A stretch of 64,000 nucleotides of DNA from Priestia aryabhattai (GCF_023715685.1 NZ_JAMBOQ010000009.1:1-64000); one strand, 5' to 3'. Shown: positions 33,156 to 41,990, numbered from the stretch's first letter. The notes: a model not told the origin generated them from the letters alone. Made by a program: numbers and translations.

Positions 33156-34337
33156 ATGAAAATTTCACGTTTTAATAAAGACTGCGGAAACTCCGTAGAT
33201 ATGAATATTATCGATGGGTATCTATTTGATTTCCCAACAAATGTAGTCGAACTCCAGAAAGAAGCAGCTGATTCTTTCTTTACTGATGCAGTGACAGCAC
33301 CAGAAGAATTTAAGAAGCGTATCTTACTATCTACGACCATTGGTGATGAAGAGAAAGAACGTTATTTCTTAGTAGGAGATATCGCAGCAAGCCAACAACT
33401 TGCGAACAACCACATCAATCGTTTACATAACAAAATTACAAGTCATATTCCTTATGTGACATTTTTAGCAGCTATTGCTTACTACCATGCGTTGCATGCG
33501 AAAGATCAAAAGGATAACAGCATCGAGATTGACTACTTCTCTACGATGTTACCAATCTGGTTACTGAAAAAAGAAAACACATTTGGTGAAGCGCAAAAAG
33601 CGATGGCGAATCGCTTCGTAGGTGACCATACTTTCCGTATTCATACACCAGGGTTCGAAAAAGAAGTAAATGTCTCTGTAGCAGAAAGTGCATGCTTAAA
33701 AGAAGGCGAAATTGCACGCTTTGCATTAAAGAAAGACCTAACGCTTCAAAACCGTGAAGATGCTAATGAATATGTCGAATGTGAAACTGTGATGGTCGAT
33801 ATCGGTGGAGGATCAATCGATGTTGTAATCTTACCTGAAGGGTTAAAGGCTGCGAACAGCCGTGAATCATTCCAAAGTATCGAAGGTATTCCCTACTTAG
33901 CGCACATTGATAAGTTACGAAAAGAGAAATTCCCAGAGTTGTTTACCGATTTGCGTGCTTTTGATCAGTTTATTTTAGATAACTACAGTAAACAAAAATT
34001 TGAGTTAAAAAATGAAAACACGGGTGAATCCATTGATTTAACAGCTCAAATTACATCTTCTCTAAAAGACTATGTAGAGATTTTACTAGCGAAGTTAAAT
34101 GATGTGGCCCCACCGCCAGCAAATAAGATCCGTAAATACGTATATAGTGGTGGTGTTGCTCCGACACTAGAAGTAGCCATTATGACGAGTATGAGTGAAA
34201 AGATCGGTGAGGAACGTACAGAGAAATATCATAAAGTACCGGAAGATAGCCGTCACTTAAACTTATTTGGCTTAGAAATCCGAAGCATCGGTTACCTTCA
34301 AAAGAAACAAGCTGAGAAGAAAGCCGTTAAATCCTAA
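33156..34337 (+). CDS. parM: ParM-like actin-family plasmid partition ATPase
   Basis: A 393-residue actin-like protein. The phosphate-1 loop is DCGNSVDM (residues ~8-15), phosphate-2 is VMVDIGGGSIDVVIL (~210), and the adenosine motif is YVYSGGVAP (~330). Such proteins form filaments that push sister plasmids apart. ATG 33156 is chosen because GAGGTG lies 7 bases upstream. It forms an operon with the adaptor 17 bases downstream, and the repeats upstream are the presumed centromere. Confidence 0.88.
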   Translation: MKISRFNKDCGNSVDMNIIDGYLFDFPTNVVELQKEAADSFFTDAVTAPEEFKKRILLSTTIGDEEKERYFLVGDIAASQQLANNHINRLHNKITSHIPYVTFLAAIAYYHALHAKDQKDNSIEIDYFSTMLPIWLLKKENTFGEAQKAMANRFVGDHTFRIHTPGFEKEVNVSVAESACLKEGEIARFALKKDLTLQNREDANEYVECETVMVDIGGGSIDVVILPEGLKAANSRESFQSIEGIPYLAHIDKLRKEKFPELFTDLRAFDQFILDNYSKQKFELKNENTGESIDLTAQITSSLKDYVEILLAKLNDVAPPPANKIRKYVYSGGVAPTLEVAIMTSMSEKIGEERTEKYHKVPEDSRHLNLFGLEIRSIGYLQKKQAEKKAVKS

Positions 34338-34354
34338 CAGCGTAGGTGATAACC

Positions 34355-34729
34355 ATGTCAGAGCGTCAGAACGCCTTTACGATTAAAACCAATCAGTTAA
34401 GTGATGAAGTCTATGACATACTTGCAAAATATGCGAAGTCTCGAAAATTAGGGGACTATATTTCATCTTTAATTGTTCGTGACCTTCATCGTGTATCTAC
34501 CAACCAAGTAGAGCCAGGGCACAGAACAGAAGAACTTCTTGAACATATCAATTCCGAACTACGAGAGATAAAGCAATTAGCCCAGTCCAACGGATTTGTG
34601 GGTAAACAAGAGGATATAGAAGAGAAGCCTTCAGAAAGTCAAACCTTCAAAGAAGGTAAGATTGCAGATTTAGAACAGGTGTCTGGGTCCTTAGACGATG
34701 ATGATCTCGAAGAATATAGCGATTTTTAA
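34355..34729 (+). CDS. parR: ParR-like partition adaptor
   Basis: A 124-residue protein. The N-terminal ~50 residues (FTIKTNQLSDEVYDILAKYA then KSRKLGDYISSLIVRDLHRV) fit a ribbon-helix-helix DNA-binding fold; a coiled middle and a very acidic C-terminus (GSLDDDDLEEYSDF) fit the filament-binding tail of ParR. It follows parM in the standard type II order. The assignment is from position and shape, not from a conserved motif. Confidence 0.7.
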   Translation: MSERQNAFTIKTNQLSDEVYDILAKYAKSRKLGDYISSLIVRDLHRVSTNQVEPGHRTEELLEHINSELREIKQLAQSNGFVGKQEDIEEKPSESQTFKEGKIADLEQVSGSLDDDDLEEYSDF

Positions 34730-34734
34730 AACAC

Positions 34735-34767
34735 TAAGCCACTAGATATCCTAGTGGCTTTTTTTGT
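34735..34767 (+). terminator. Terminator of the par operon
   Basis: AAGCCACTAG pairs with CTAGTGGCTTTTTTT. Confidence 0.85.
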
Positions 34768-34915
34768 TAGAATAAAACGTAACTTTTTATAAACTTTATC
34801 CTACTTCATTACGCACTTTAATAAATGTCATTATGTAATATAGTAGAAAAGTATATGCTTCCCATTTATTCATTAAATCGAAGACTTTATCTTGTATATC
34901 CTATGCTAGGTTGCA

Positions 34916-35014
34916 CTAGCATTTTTCTTTTTTTTTCACAGGTAATCCGTACTTATTGGAGTTTTCCTTTATTTTTTTTGCGATTTCTTGTGCTTCTTCT
35001 TTCGTCATTTTCAT
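34916..35014 (-). CDS. 32-residue basic peptide
   Basis: MKMTKEEAQEIAKKIKENSN then KYGLPVKKKEKC. Charged and helical, started by ATG after GAGGAG. No family recognised. Confidence 0.4.
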   Translation of the reverse strand: MKMTKEEAQEIAKKIKENSNKYGLPVKKKEKC

Positions 35015-35165
35015 ACAAAAGACTCCTCTCATGTTCTACTATTATAAGTTTTTTCCAATATCTAAAAAAATATACATGCTCCTCCCTCCCCTGCCATATA
35101 CATATTTTAGGTATGTACAAAAAGTCATTGTCCTAGAGATAAATTTAGATTTTAGGAGTGATTGT

Positions 35166-35810
35166 GTGAGAGTAGAAGAGAAGAAGAGGAAAGTTCGAAG
35201 TGACAAAAAACGAGATGTAAAACCATCACTTCCAATTGATCTTAAAGAATGTATTTATCGATTATCTTACATCACAAATACCCCTGTAAAAAATGTGGTT
35301 GAATCAATTTGTATATCAGGTCTTGCTTCTTCAAAAGTTATGGATTATTTATCAAATTATTTTAGAAGAGGATTTAGCTCTGGCAGCACAGTGTATATGG
35401 GTGATATGTCCAAAGAGCCAATCAGACAGTTATATAAAAACATAGAAAAAGAACGTGTTTCTACTCGATTAAAAGATGGACACGGAGAAACGTATGATGT
35501 TCTGAAACGTTTAGCCTATGCTTTAGATTGTTCTCCTGCATTAGCAGCATCTTTCTTAATTGAAGCGAGCATAAGGAATTCTGATTTTGTAGATGAGTAC
35601 ATGACTCGACATTTAGAAGAAGAATTGGACCAGGGAAGGCTAAAGGAATTAAAAGAGGTATTAAAATTCATCAATAAAAATAACCCTTATAAGGAAGAGT
35701 ACAGTTTACCCAATTTAATTTCTTATATTATGGATGAATTAAAAGTGGGAGCAACTAACCTGGGTTCTTCTGTACAAAATTGGTTAGATAATATACACAA
35801 TAAAAAATAA
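35166..35810 (+). CDS. Hypothetical plasmid protein
   Basis: A 214-residue protein, mostly helical, with a basic N-terminus (VEEKKRKVRSDKKRDVKPS) and segments such as LPIDLKECIYRLSYITNTPV, LKRLAYALDCSPALAASFLI and YMTRHLEEELDQGRLKELKE. I chose GTG 35166 because AGGAG lies 7 bases upstream; the frame extends to 34956 without a site. The repeats of DLKE-type helices with NVV and AASFL suggest two related DNA-binding-like halves. Located next to parMR, it may be part of plasmid maintenance. Confidence 0.6.
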   Translation: MRVEEKKRKVRSDKKRDVKPSLPIDLKECIYRLSYITNTPVKNVVESICISGLASSKVMDYLSNYFRRGFSSGSTVYMGDMSKEPIRQLYKNIEKERVSTRLKDGHGETYDVLKRLAYALDCSPALAASFLIEASIRNSDFVDEYMTRHLEEELDQGRLKELKEVLKFINKNNPYKEEYSLPNLISYIMDELKVGATNLGSSVQNWLDNIHNKK

Positions 35811-36117
35811 TTCTACCTAAAAAACCTTTGACTTTAAGATTCAAAGGTTTTTGCTTGTCTTTTATTTCATTATATAAAATTCTTGCACCTAATGGACTTA
35901 GGACCACATTATTTGCATATCTGCGATTTTGAGGGGTGACCTCACCTGTAATTATACATTTATCGTATTCTTTGTGTTTTTTTATTTCTATATGATCATC
36001 TTCTAATAAAATTTCTACTGAATCATCTTTATCTATATTCAGTACCTTTCTTAGTTCAATGGGAATCACTATACACCCCACTGCATCTATCTTTCTTAAC
36101 GTACTTAGTCCCTTCAT
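35755..36117 (-). CDS. AbrB-family regulator with read-through tail
   Basis: A 120-residue protein. Residues 1-50 are the AbrB swapped-hairpin DNA-binding domain (MKGLSTLRKIDAVGCIVIPI then ELRKVLNIDKDDSVEILLED). Residues ~58-85 match the AbrB C-terminal region (CIITGEVTPQNRRYANNVVL). Classic AbrB has ~94 residues; here the frame runs on through the terminator hairpin and into the 3' end of the gene at 35166 on the other strand, so the last ~35 residues are probably non-native. The ATG follows AAAAGGAG. Confidence 0.8.
   Translation of the reverse strand: MKGLSTLRKIDAVGCIVIPIELRKVLNIDKDDSVEILLEDDHIEIKKHKEYDKCIITGEVTPQNRRYANNVVLSPLGARILYNEIKDKQKPLNLKVKGFLGRIIFYCVYYLTNFVQKNPG
35818..35852. terminator. 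Bidirectional terminator
   Basis: AAAAACCTTTGA pairs with TCAAAGGTTTTTGC between the convergent genes at 35166 and 35755. The abrB frame reads through it. Confidence 0.75.
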
Positions 36118-36220
36118 GCTGACTCTCCTTTTATATGTTCATAATTGCACCTTTCACATCATACTAGAAATGTATAAACTAACCAATATTAATTTTATAA
36201 ATAAGCTTTTGAATACAGGT

Positions 36221-36433
36221 TTAGAACTTTTTCTTAGATTGCTCTTGTACGTAAGTACACGTACGCGCATGTTCACGTGAAAAGAAATGATCTTGTTTAT
36301 GATAAACTTTCACTCCACAAGAGGGGCAAGCAAAGAAACCCACTTTAGGACCTTGAGTCACTTCGTGTGCATAAAACTCACCAGCTGTTTCAAACATCAC
36401 TACATGGTTCGCTTTCTCAATCTTAGCTCTCAT
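36221..36433 (-). CDS. Small zinc-binding protein, copy 1
   Basis: A 70-residue protein: MRAKIEKANHVVMFETAGEF, then FFACPSCGVKVYHKQDHFFS and REHARTCTYVQEQ. CPSC, HFFSREH and C form a C2H-type zinc site. ATG 36433 follows GGGAGG. A close relative lies at 55574, also next to an L,D-transpeptidase gene. Role unknown. Confidence 0.7.
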   Translation of the reverse strand: MRAKIEKANHVVMFETAGEFYAHEVTQGPKVGFFACPSCGVKVYHKQDHFFSREHARTCTYVQEQSKKKF

Positions 36434-36533
36434 ACAAGCACCTCCCACCTTATTTTGAATTTACTTCCATAATAAGGTTTAATACGGTGAATTGTAAAAG
36501 AAAATGTAAAGGTATATACCTATATCTGCAGAA

Positions 36534-36580
36534 AAAAGCAGCATTTCTATGCCATTTACGCATGAGAATGCTGCTTTTTA
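36534..36580. terminator. Hairpin
   Basis: AAAAAAGCAGCATT pairs with AATGCTGCTTTTT. It ends the transpeptidase relic on the reverse strand. Confidence 0.65.
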
Positions 36581-36790
36581 ACTAATTTTCTTTTTAATGA
36601 TATCATTTGAACTCGTAACCGTATACGCACGTCAACTCTACAAAACTTTTATATAAATACGTAATGGCAATCGGTGTACCTACTTCAACCTTATCGTATA
36701 ACTTTTCAATAGATGCATTATGCATTCTGCCAAAACCTTGACTCACATATTTTCCAATGCTATTTTTATAAATTTCATATATATTTCTTA
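36577..36790 (-). pseudogene. L,D-transpeptidase remnant
   Basis: The reverse strand keeps the end of a YkuD gene, parallel to 55902-56100: the parts for KYVSQG, MHNA, IEKLYDKVEVGTPIAITY-like sequence and the downstream tail are recognisable but broken by substitutions and frame changes; the catalytic cysteine region reads as altered (CAGAATG in place of the C-V-R-M coding). Together with the zinc protein it mirrors the 55.6-56.5 kb gene pair. Confidence 0.55.
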
Positions 36791-36821
36791 TAATCTTAAT
36801 CGATTAAAAATATTCTAAGTA

Positions 36822-36950
36822 GACAAAATCTAAAAAGTAACACCTATTTAGACAGTGAAAAAGCCAATGATAAAACGTCTATTTATTATTTAAAATAAAT
36901 CTTATTGTACGTATAAAAAGTAATTAATCTTTTTATACGTTATGCAATTC
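36822..36950 (-). repeat. R3 inverted repeat, left copy
   Basis: Includes the palindrome CGTATAAAAAGTAATTAATC then TTTTTATACG and an ATTGTACG tract. The reverse complement of about 54110-54240 matches it. Both copies touch a dif-like site (36952 and 54051). Confidence 0.65.
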
Positions 36951-36951
36951 T

Positions 36952-36979
36952 ATGTTACATAAAGCTGATTATCAGCATG
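36952..36979 (-). other. dif-like XerCD site 15 (degenerate)
   Basis: Reverse strand: XerC-type arm CATGCTGATAA, centre TCAGCT, XerD-type arm TTATGTAACAT. It bounds the MBL hydrolase interval on the left. Confidence 0.5.
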
Positions 36980-36982
36980 AAA

Positions 36983-37011
36983 AAAAGGACCTTCAATCGA
37001 AGATCCTTTTG
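36983..37011. terminator. Terminator
   Basis: AAAAGGACCTTC pairs with GAAGATCCTTTT. It is at the 3' side of the hydrolase gene region. Confidence 0.55.
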
Positions 37012-37204
37012 TTGCTTATTCAATTAAAGCACCCTTTAATGAAATAACATGAGTATCTAAATAACAGTATTGAAAAGATTTAAAAGACCTAGATTGAAAA
37101 AACTTTAAAACATAGGATGGTGTATGTTAGTTAGGTACAAAATGTCCCATTCTTTTGACTTTCTTTATATACTAACACTGTTTTTTGAAGAAGGAACAAG
37201 AAAT

Positions 37205-37867
37205 TTAATATGAAATTACTTTTTGAATCTGATCATTAATATTTAATTTAATTAATCCTCCATGATAACAAATCATAGATTCAATATCAAGATCTAAATA
37301 TTTTTCTAAAGAGAGTTGAGCCACCTTTATATCAAGTGTTGTTGGGGCATGAATTCCTCCAATTATTCCATTTACACTGTACATCGAATCCCCAGCAACG
37401 AGTGTTTTACTTTGCCTCAAATATAAGCTGATATGGCCAGGCGTATGCCCTGGAGTATGGATGACCCGAATTCCCCCGCAATACGGTAATTCTTGACCAT
37501 CTTTCAAGGTATCGTCCACTCTACCCTTCGGGAGATTCTCTAGGTGCCCTTCTTTCAATAGAGGTAATTCCCCTTGGATATAAGGCTTATCCAACTCATG
37601 AGCATATACTTTAATATTACTTCCACACTCCTGTAATATCTCAGGAACACTGCCTATATGGTCCAGATCCTGATGAGTTAAAATTATAACTTTTAGTTTG
37701 TCGAACGATACTCCTACTGCATCCATTGCCAAGCACAAATCTTCAATTTGTCCCGGGAATCCGGTGTCAATTAAAACTGCCATTTCTTGATCCCACAAAA
37801 GAGTTGGATGAATAATATTCCCATGAAATTCAAGATGGAGCATCTCCACTCCCTTAGAAATTTTCAT
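37205..37867 (-). CDS. MBL-fold metallo-hydrolase
   Basis: A 220-residue metallo-beta-lactamase-fold enzyme. Zinc ligands: THQDLDHIG (the HxHxDH motif with Gln for the second His), HTPGHTPGH (third His), GDSMYS (Asp) and CYHGG (last His). Start MKISKGVEMLHLEFHGNIIH after AAAAGGAG. Such proteins hydrolyse thioesters, lactones or lactams; the substrate is unknown. It is the only gene between dif-like sites 15 and 16. Confidence 0.88.
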   Translation of the reverse strand: MKISKGVEMLHLEFHGNIIHPTLLWDQEMAVLIDTGFPGQIEDLCLAMDAVGVSFDKLKVIILTHQDLDHIGSVPEILQECGSNIKVYAHELDKPYIQGELPLLKEGHLENLPKGRVDDTLKDGQELPYCGGIRVIHTPGHTPGHISLYLRQSKTLVAGDSMYSVNGIIGGIHAPTTLDIKVAQLSLEKYLDLDIESMICYHGGLIKLNINDQIQKVISY

Positions 37868-38117
37868 AACTTCGGACTCCTTTTAATTATATTTATTGAC
37901 GAAAGAGAATGGGTTTAATTACGCCAAGAGGGTTAAAAAACAAGCTAATGTTGCACTTAATATACATATTGCCTAGTTTTACTCACACTACTTGCTTTGA
38001 TAATTGAATAACTTAGAGTTTCGATTCACTTTCTAATAATTCCTTCTCTTATTCAAGAATTTGGCCCGATTGCTGAACAAAATCTCCTAGAATCTGATGA
38101 ATGCTCTATACATTTTT

Positions 38118-38145
38118 AGTTTATATAAAACAAATTATCGGTAGT
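38118..38145 (-). other. dif-like XerCD site 16
   Basis: Reverse strand: XerC-type arm ACTACCGATAA, centre TTTGTT, XerD-type arm TTATATAAACT, then AAAAATGTATAGAGCAT, the same flank as at 44566. Confidence 0.75.
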
Positions 38146-38159
38146 TAGCAGAGGAAAAT

Positions 38160-38675
38160 CTACCTTTTCGTCTTCATTGCATACAAATAAACAACATAAT
38201 CAGTCATAATACCAGGATATCCTAACTGTCGCAACATAGCTGTTATATTCCCACGATGATACGTTCCATGATTGACAACATGCTGTACCAATTCGAAAAG
38301 GTTAGTTTCCAACCGACCAAAATTAGGATGTTCTGGGAAAACTGCTTGATCTAGATTCCCTTGACGATCGAAAAATGCTTTAAATCTCTCGGATAAGTTA
38401 AAAAACATCGTCTCCATTTCCTCAATACTTTTTCCTTTTGTTTTCTCCCTCAGTTGGTTTCTTAGTTTTGTGATTTCATCAAAACCGTCGCCAGACATAA
38501 CACTCAACCACGTGGTATCAGCAGTGTAAATATGCGCCAACACCTCTGAGATGGAAGAAAAAACACTTTGAATCTCCTTTTGGTAAATATCTTGTGGTAG
38601 TTCTTTTAAGTGCTCAAAAATTCTTTGATTTGCCCATACGTGATAATCATATAGTGATAATGTTTGATGTTTCAT
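38160..38675 (-). CDS. DinB/YfiT-like putative metal-dependent hydrolase
   Basis: A 171-residue four-helix DinB-superfamily protein. The three metal histidines are visible in LAHIYTAD (~residue 48) and QHVVNHGTYHRG (~125-136). Family members include bacillithiol S-transferases and thiol-linked detoxification enzymes. ATG 38675 follows AGGAGGAG. It is the sole gene between dif-like sites 16 and 17. Confidence 0.88.
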   Translation of the reverse strand: MKHQTLSLYDYHVWANQRIFEHLKELPQDIYQKEIQSVFSSISEVLAHIYTADTTWLSVMSGDGFDEITKLRNQLREKTKGKSIEEMETMFFNLSERFKAFFDRQGNLDQAVFPEHPNFGRLETNLFELVQHVVNHGTYHRGNITAMLRQLGYPGIMTDYVVYLYAMKTKR

Positions 38676-38791
38676 TTCGGACTCCTCCTGTTTCACTATT
38701 CATTATTGATATAACATAAGGTACTGGTAGTCAATCTATCTATTTAGAATTCTATAGAAATCCTCCCAGTCCTTGTTCTGAAGAGATTTCT

Positions 38792-38819
38792 TGTTAACAT
38801 AAAACAATTTATAGGAAAC
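38792..38819 (-). other. dif-like XerCD site 17
   Basis: Reverse strand: XerC-type arm GTTTCCTATAA, centre ATTGTT, XerD-type arm TTATGTTAACA. Confidence 0.75.
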
Positions 38820-38824
38820 CGCAC

Positions 38825-38858
38825 AAAGACAGCGCTCAATCAATTGAGCGCTGTCTTT
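38825..38858. terminator. Strong hairpin
   Basis: AAAGACAGCGCTCAAT pairs perfectly with ATTGAGCGCTGTCTTT, next to dif-like site 17. There is no gene immediately beside it. Confidence 0.6.
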
Positions 38859-39262
38859 ATACAAAAAGGATTTTTTCGGAATCTTCAATCAACTATCCTT
38901 ATACTACTAGAAATTGATATAAAAAAACTATAACTTTGTTATGATTCCTGACATAGATAATTAAATATTATTTTTTGTGCAAAATAAAAAAGGACATTTC
39001 TTCTATGCCCTGTTCCCTCGTATCAGCCCCACCTACGCTAAATACTATGACAGCCACTCATGCCATCCAACCTATCCTTAGTATAGATGAAAGCGATTAC
39101 AAAGTAAAGTGATTATTAAAATATTCTGCCTATTTCTTTTATTATATTTAACTTGTCTAACTTGAATAATATCAAATATCATGAGTAAACTACTAAAGAT
39201 GTTTTCAAAGAAACATCGCCTTAAAAATAATGGTACGCACAACAGAAAAACTACTGGTCTCT
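38859..39262. other. Gene-free stretch
   Basis: I see no gene, RNA or repeat that I can support between the hairpin and the IS3 fragment. Confidence 0.4.
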
Positions 39263-39545
39263 GATTGAACTGAACCCAAAAAGTTAGACACTTTATCTAG
39301 GCAGCTAATGAGGATTGAATTCTGTATTGTACAGGAGTCAATCCTTTTAATTTTTCTTTTATTCGTAGGTGGTTGTAATAGAGGATGTAGGCCTCTAATT
39401 CCTGTTTGAACTGCTCTATATTTTCAAATTCTTGTAGATAGAGTAACTCTGATTTTAATAGACCAAAGAAATTTTCAATAACTGCATTATCTAAACAGTT
39501 ACCCTTATATTTCTCCATCAATTCATGAATACTTGCTACCTGTAT
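39263..39545 (-). mobile_element. IS3-family fragment (3' end of orfB)
   Basis: Left end TGAACTGAACCCAAAAAGTT (39267-39286) resembles IS3 termini. The coding part gives [20 protein letters not shown] (the DDE glutamate), [20 protein letters not shown] and [12 protein letters not shown], the end of an IS150-type OrfB. The rest of the element is missing. Confidence 0.75.
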
Positions 39546-39698
39546 AATGCCTCCTATGGTCAGAATGGTGGGGTCAAGCATGGCAAATGGACTGAAAGGA
39601 ACAAAGGAATAAGCGTGGAAAGGACGAGGTTTCGTTGGAGATTTTTTCAGACGAGGTTGAAAAACATTTTGAAAACCAAACCATTGTGTTTTTTTCAT
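39297..39698 (-). pseudogene. Chimeric frame: small membrane protein N-terminus fused to IS3 OrfB end
   Basis: The first ~52 residues ([51 protein letters not shown]) match the protein at 10184. From about [17 protein letters not shown] on, the frame is IS3 transposase. The join is in frame, so a 133-residue fusion could be made, but the membrane segments are lost. It looks like an IS3 insertion followed by deletion. Confidence 0.75.
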
Positions 39699-40170
39699 GT
39701 TGCTACCTACTTTCGTAAATTATTTATTTTTTCACATTTGATGTATAGCGTTTTTCAACATCGTGCATCCGGTCGCCCCCTTCGCCTCTCCAGCTCAGCT
39801 CCCTTACAGATTCCATGAAGGGCTTCACTAGGCGCATAAAGCTTGTATTAACGCGGTAACACTACCGAAATAGATACTGATTAGGAAATGGAGTCGTGAT
39901 TCTTTAGATACTATGTAGCTCCTTCAGTAAGCTTGCCTGTCCACTCAAAAAATAAAAGAGAAACTCTACTGCAGTAGGTGATGAGTAGGTAGTGATGGAA
40001 AATGCGATCGGTTTTTATATGCTGGGGGTTGGCCTAGTGGCTTATATTTTTCATAAAATGGACGAGAGATCGAAAGATGTTCCAACGCCTAAAGTAGAAC
40101 GTAAGGAGAATCAGCGAGAGCTTGATAAATCAGATGCCTCAAGTTTTAAAAAGAGTGAAAATGCGATTAA
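39540..40170 (+). repeat. Small-membrane-gene repeat, copy C (inverted relative to copy B)
   Basis: The region between the divergent genes repeats 9950-10140 in reverse: GCGGTAACACTACC, AATAGATACTGATTAG, AGATACTATGTAGC and the CTACTGCAGTAG palindrome with GTGAT (39966-39982). Confidence 0.65.
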
Positions 40171-40255
40171 ACTAACACGAAGGTGTAAGATCCTTACTCA
40201 TGAAATCAATAAAAAAGAACTGACAATTGAATGCCAGTTCCTTTTTATTGTATAA
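39995..40255 (+). CDS. Small membrane protein, repeat copy C
   Basis: An 86-residue protein: MENAIGFYMLGVGLVAYIFH (one membrane segment), then KMDERSKDVPTPKVERKENQ (charged). The last ~25 residues are coded by a terminator-like hairpin (AAAAAAGAACTG with CAGTTCCTTTTT, 40210-40248) and are probably a read-through end. It is divergent from the chimeric gene. Relatives lie at 8210 and 9759 and as a deletion form at 42178. The CTACTGCAGTAG box just upstream may be its operator. Confidence 0.6.
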   Translation: MENAIGFYMLGVGLVAYIFHKMDERSKDVPTPKVERKENQRELDKSDASSFKKSENAIKLTRRCKILTHEINKKELTIECQFLFIV

Positions 40256-40261
40256 ATATAG

Positions 40262-40720
40262 TCATTCTTCATCTTCATAAATAAATAAGTCATTTACAAA
40301 TGTTTCGAAGTTAGGAGCTAATTCAAAAATAAGTGTGTCTGTTCCCCATTCTAGATCCATATAAATTATAGGAGGATTATCCTTTGTATTCCGATAATCG
40401 AATGCAACCCACCAATGTCCTTCTCCACATAATAGAACAATATCTTTAGGTAAGTCCCATTCTTCTATATAATAATCACTGGATAAAATGCCTTCTTTTC
40501 CTATTCCATAAATTTCAGGAACGTTTACATGATCGTCTGCCCAATTTGTTGGAACAGAGGTAGGGTAGTCACAATACTTTAAATTGCCCCCATTCTGTAT
40601 TTTACATAACTCAATATAGGATTTTGGTAACTTCACACCCAACTTCTTTTCTGCTTCGTTGACCATTTCTTCTGTTAATTTTTTTGATTGACTGTATCCA
40701 TCATCCCAAATATCTCTCAT
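40262..40720 (-). CDS. SUKH-family (SMI1/KNR4) immunity-type protein
   Basis: A 152-residue SMI1/KNR4 protein: VNEAEKKLGVKLPKSYIELC (classic core), IYGIGKEGILSSDYYIEEWD, VLLCGEGHWWVAFDYRNTKD and a terminal FETFVNDLF. ATG 40720 follows AAAGGGATGGGG. It is an orphan immunity gene; no toxin gene is next to it. It differs from the shorter SUKH protein at 5181. Confidence 0.85.
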   Translation of the reverse strand: MRDIWDDGYSQSKKLTEEMVNEAEKKLGVKLPKSYIELCKIQNGGNLKYCDYPTSVPTNWADDHVNVPEIYGIGKEGILSSDYYIEEWDLPKDIVLLCGEGHWWVAFDYRNTKDNPPIIYMDLEWGTDTLIFELAPNFETFVNDLFIYEDEE

Positions 40721-40829
40721 TTCCCCATCCCTTTCAACCCTTACCAACTAAATGCTTTTCTTCCACGTTGATCACTCTTTTCTAAGTGACTCTTATTAGA
40801 CTACCACAAAAAGCGAAGGTGAAATTATT

Positions 40830-41147
40830 TTATGTAAAACGAACATCAATTAGTTCACTTAACCTCATTTTGTTCTTTAATTCAAATACTTCATCGATAA
40901 AAATAAACAAATTCCCCAGGGAATCAACAAATTGGATGAATCCTGTTTCGGTTATACATCGCCCCCGTTTGTAGTGTGTAAGGTACACCTTTTTATTTGT
41001 CTGTAATGCTTCAATCAGTGTTAGATTGATCTGTTCCATTTGCTCTTCTGTTAAAACAGGTTGATGGACTTCCAGTTGTTTGTTCATGACTTCCTGTAAC
41101 CCTATGTATTACTCCGGCATGGGGGCAAAGGCTCTCCATTTTTTCAT
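40830..41147 (-). pseudogene. YolD-like gene with premature stop
   Basis: The frame from 41147 reads MKKWRAFAPMPE, then TAA where the 6113 copy has CAA (MPEQYTGL), then YIGLQEVMNKQ and the remaining ~85 residues. A single base change explains it. The downstream part from MNKQ (41087) is otherwise intact. Confidence 0.8.
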
Positions 41148-41608
41148 TTTTTCAAAGTTAGGGCTCATATTATTTCCTGTTATGTAGCTTTGAAATAAGC
41201 TACAACTTATTATCTTCAAATTTCTAATCATTTTTTAAGGGTTTTCTAAGTATATGTTAATTTTTCACTGGTATATTACAACAATAATAGAGGATATTTC
41301 GGAGGAATGCTTGATAAAAATCGTATTTTGAACATCTGGATTTAAAGGATGTCTAGATGCTGAAGAGGTAGCTAAAAAGAAAATGTCCTGTATCATTTTT
41401 AGAGTGATATAAGTCTTTTTTGATTTAATCGTCTCCGTCTATTTGGTAGCATCAGGACTTTGAGAATTTCCGATAGAAAATATGATATTGCTGATAAGCG
41501 CTGTGACGCAATTAACTTTTGTTTTATGGGAATTCTCCATTCTCATTATTAGTTGTGTAAATTTCAGCATTTATCATAGCAAGTAATAGCAAGGAAGGGA
41601 AATGAAGA
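41148..41608. other. Gene-free stretch
   Basis: I see no supported gene or structured element. It provides the upstream region of the AbrB-like gene at 41609. Confidence 0.4.
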
Positions 41609-41881
41609 ATGAAATCAAAAGGTATTATACGAAGAGTAGATGAGTTAGGGCGTGTAGCTCTTCCAATCGAGATACGACGCATTTTTAATATTAAAGAGAA
41701 AGCTCCTGTAAAAATTCATATGAATGAAAATGAAGACAAGATTATTTTAAAGAGAAATACGCATTTGCTCGAATGTATGATAACAGGTGAAATCTCTCTA
41801 CAAAACAGGTTATATTCAGGTGGAATAGTGTTAAGTACAAGAGGAGCAGAAATTTTATTTCATGCATTAAAAAATAACTAA
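41609..41881 (+). CDS. AbrB-family transcriptional regulator
   Basis: A 90-residue protein of full AbrB length. The N-terminal swapped-hairpin domain is MKSKGIIRRVDELGRVALPI then EIRRIFNIKEKAPVKIHMNE; the C-terminal oligomerisation part has ECMITGEISLQNRLYSGGIV. The start follows AAGGAAGGG. It may cross-talk with chromosomal AbrB and with the second copy at 36117. Confidence 0.88.
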   Translation: MKSKGIIRRVDELGRVALPIEIRRIFNIKEKAPVKIHMNENEDKIILKRNTHLLECMITGEISLQNRLYSGGIVLSTRGAEILFHALKNN

Positions 41882-41956
41882 CTGAAATAGTGGTAGCAAC
41901 ATTATAAATTGCATGTCTCAAGCTTTAAAAAGACTGAAGACACATTTACATTAAAA

Positions 41957-41990
41957 AAGAGAAGGTTAAAAACCTTCTCTTTTTATTATA
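41957..41990 (+). terminator. Terminator
   Basis: AAAAAGAGAAGGTT pairs with AACCTTCTCTTTTT. The preceding GCTTTAAAAAGACTGAAGAC resembles the tail of the small-membrane repeat. Confidence 0.7.
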
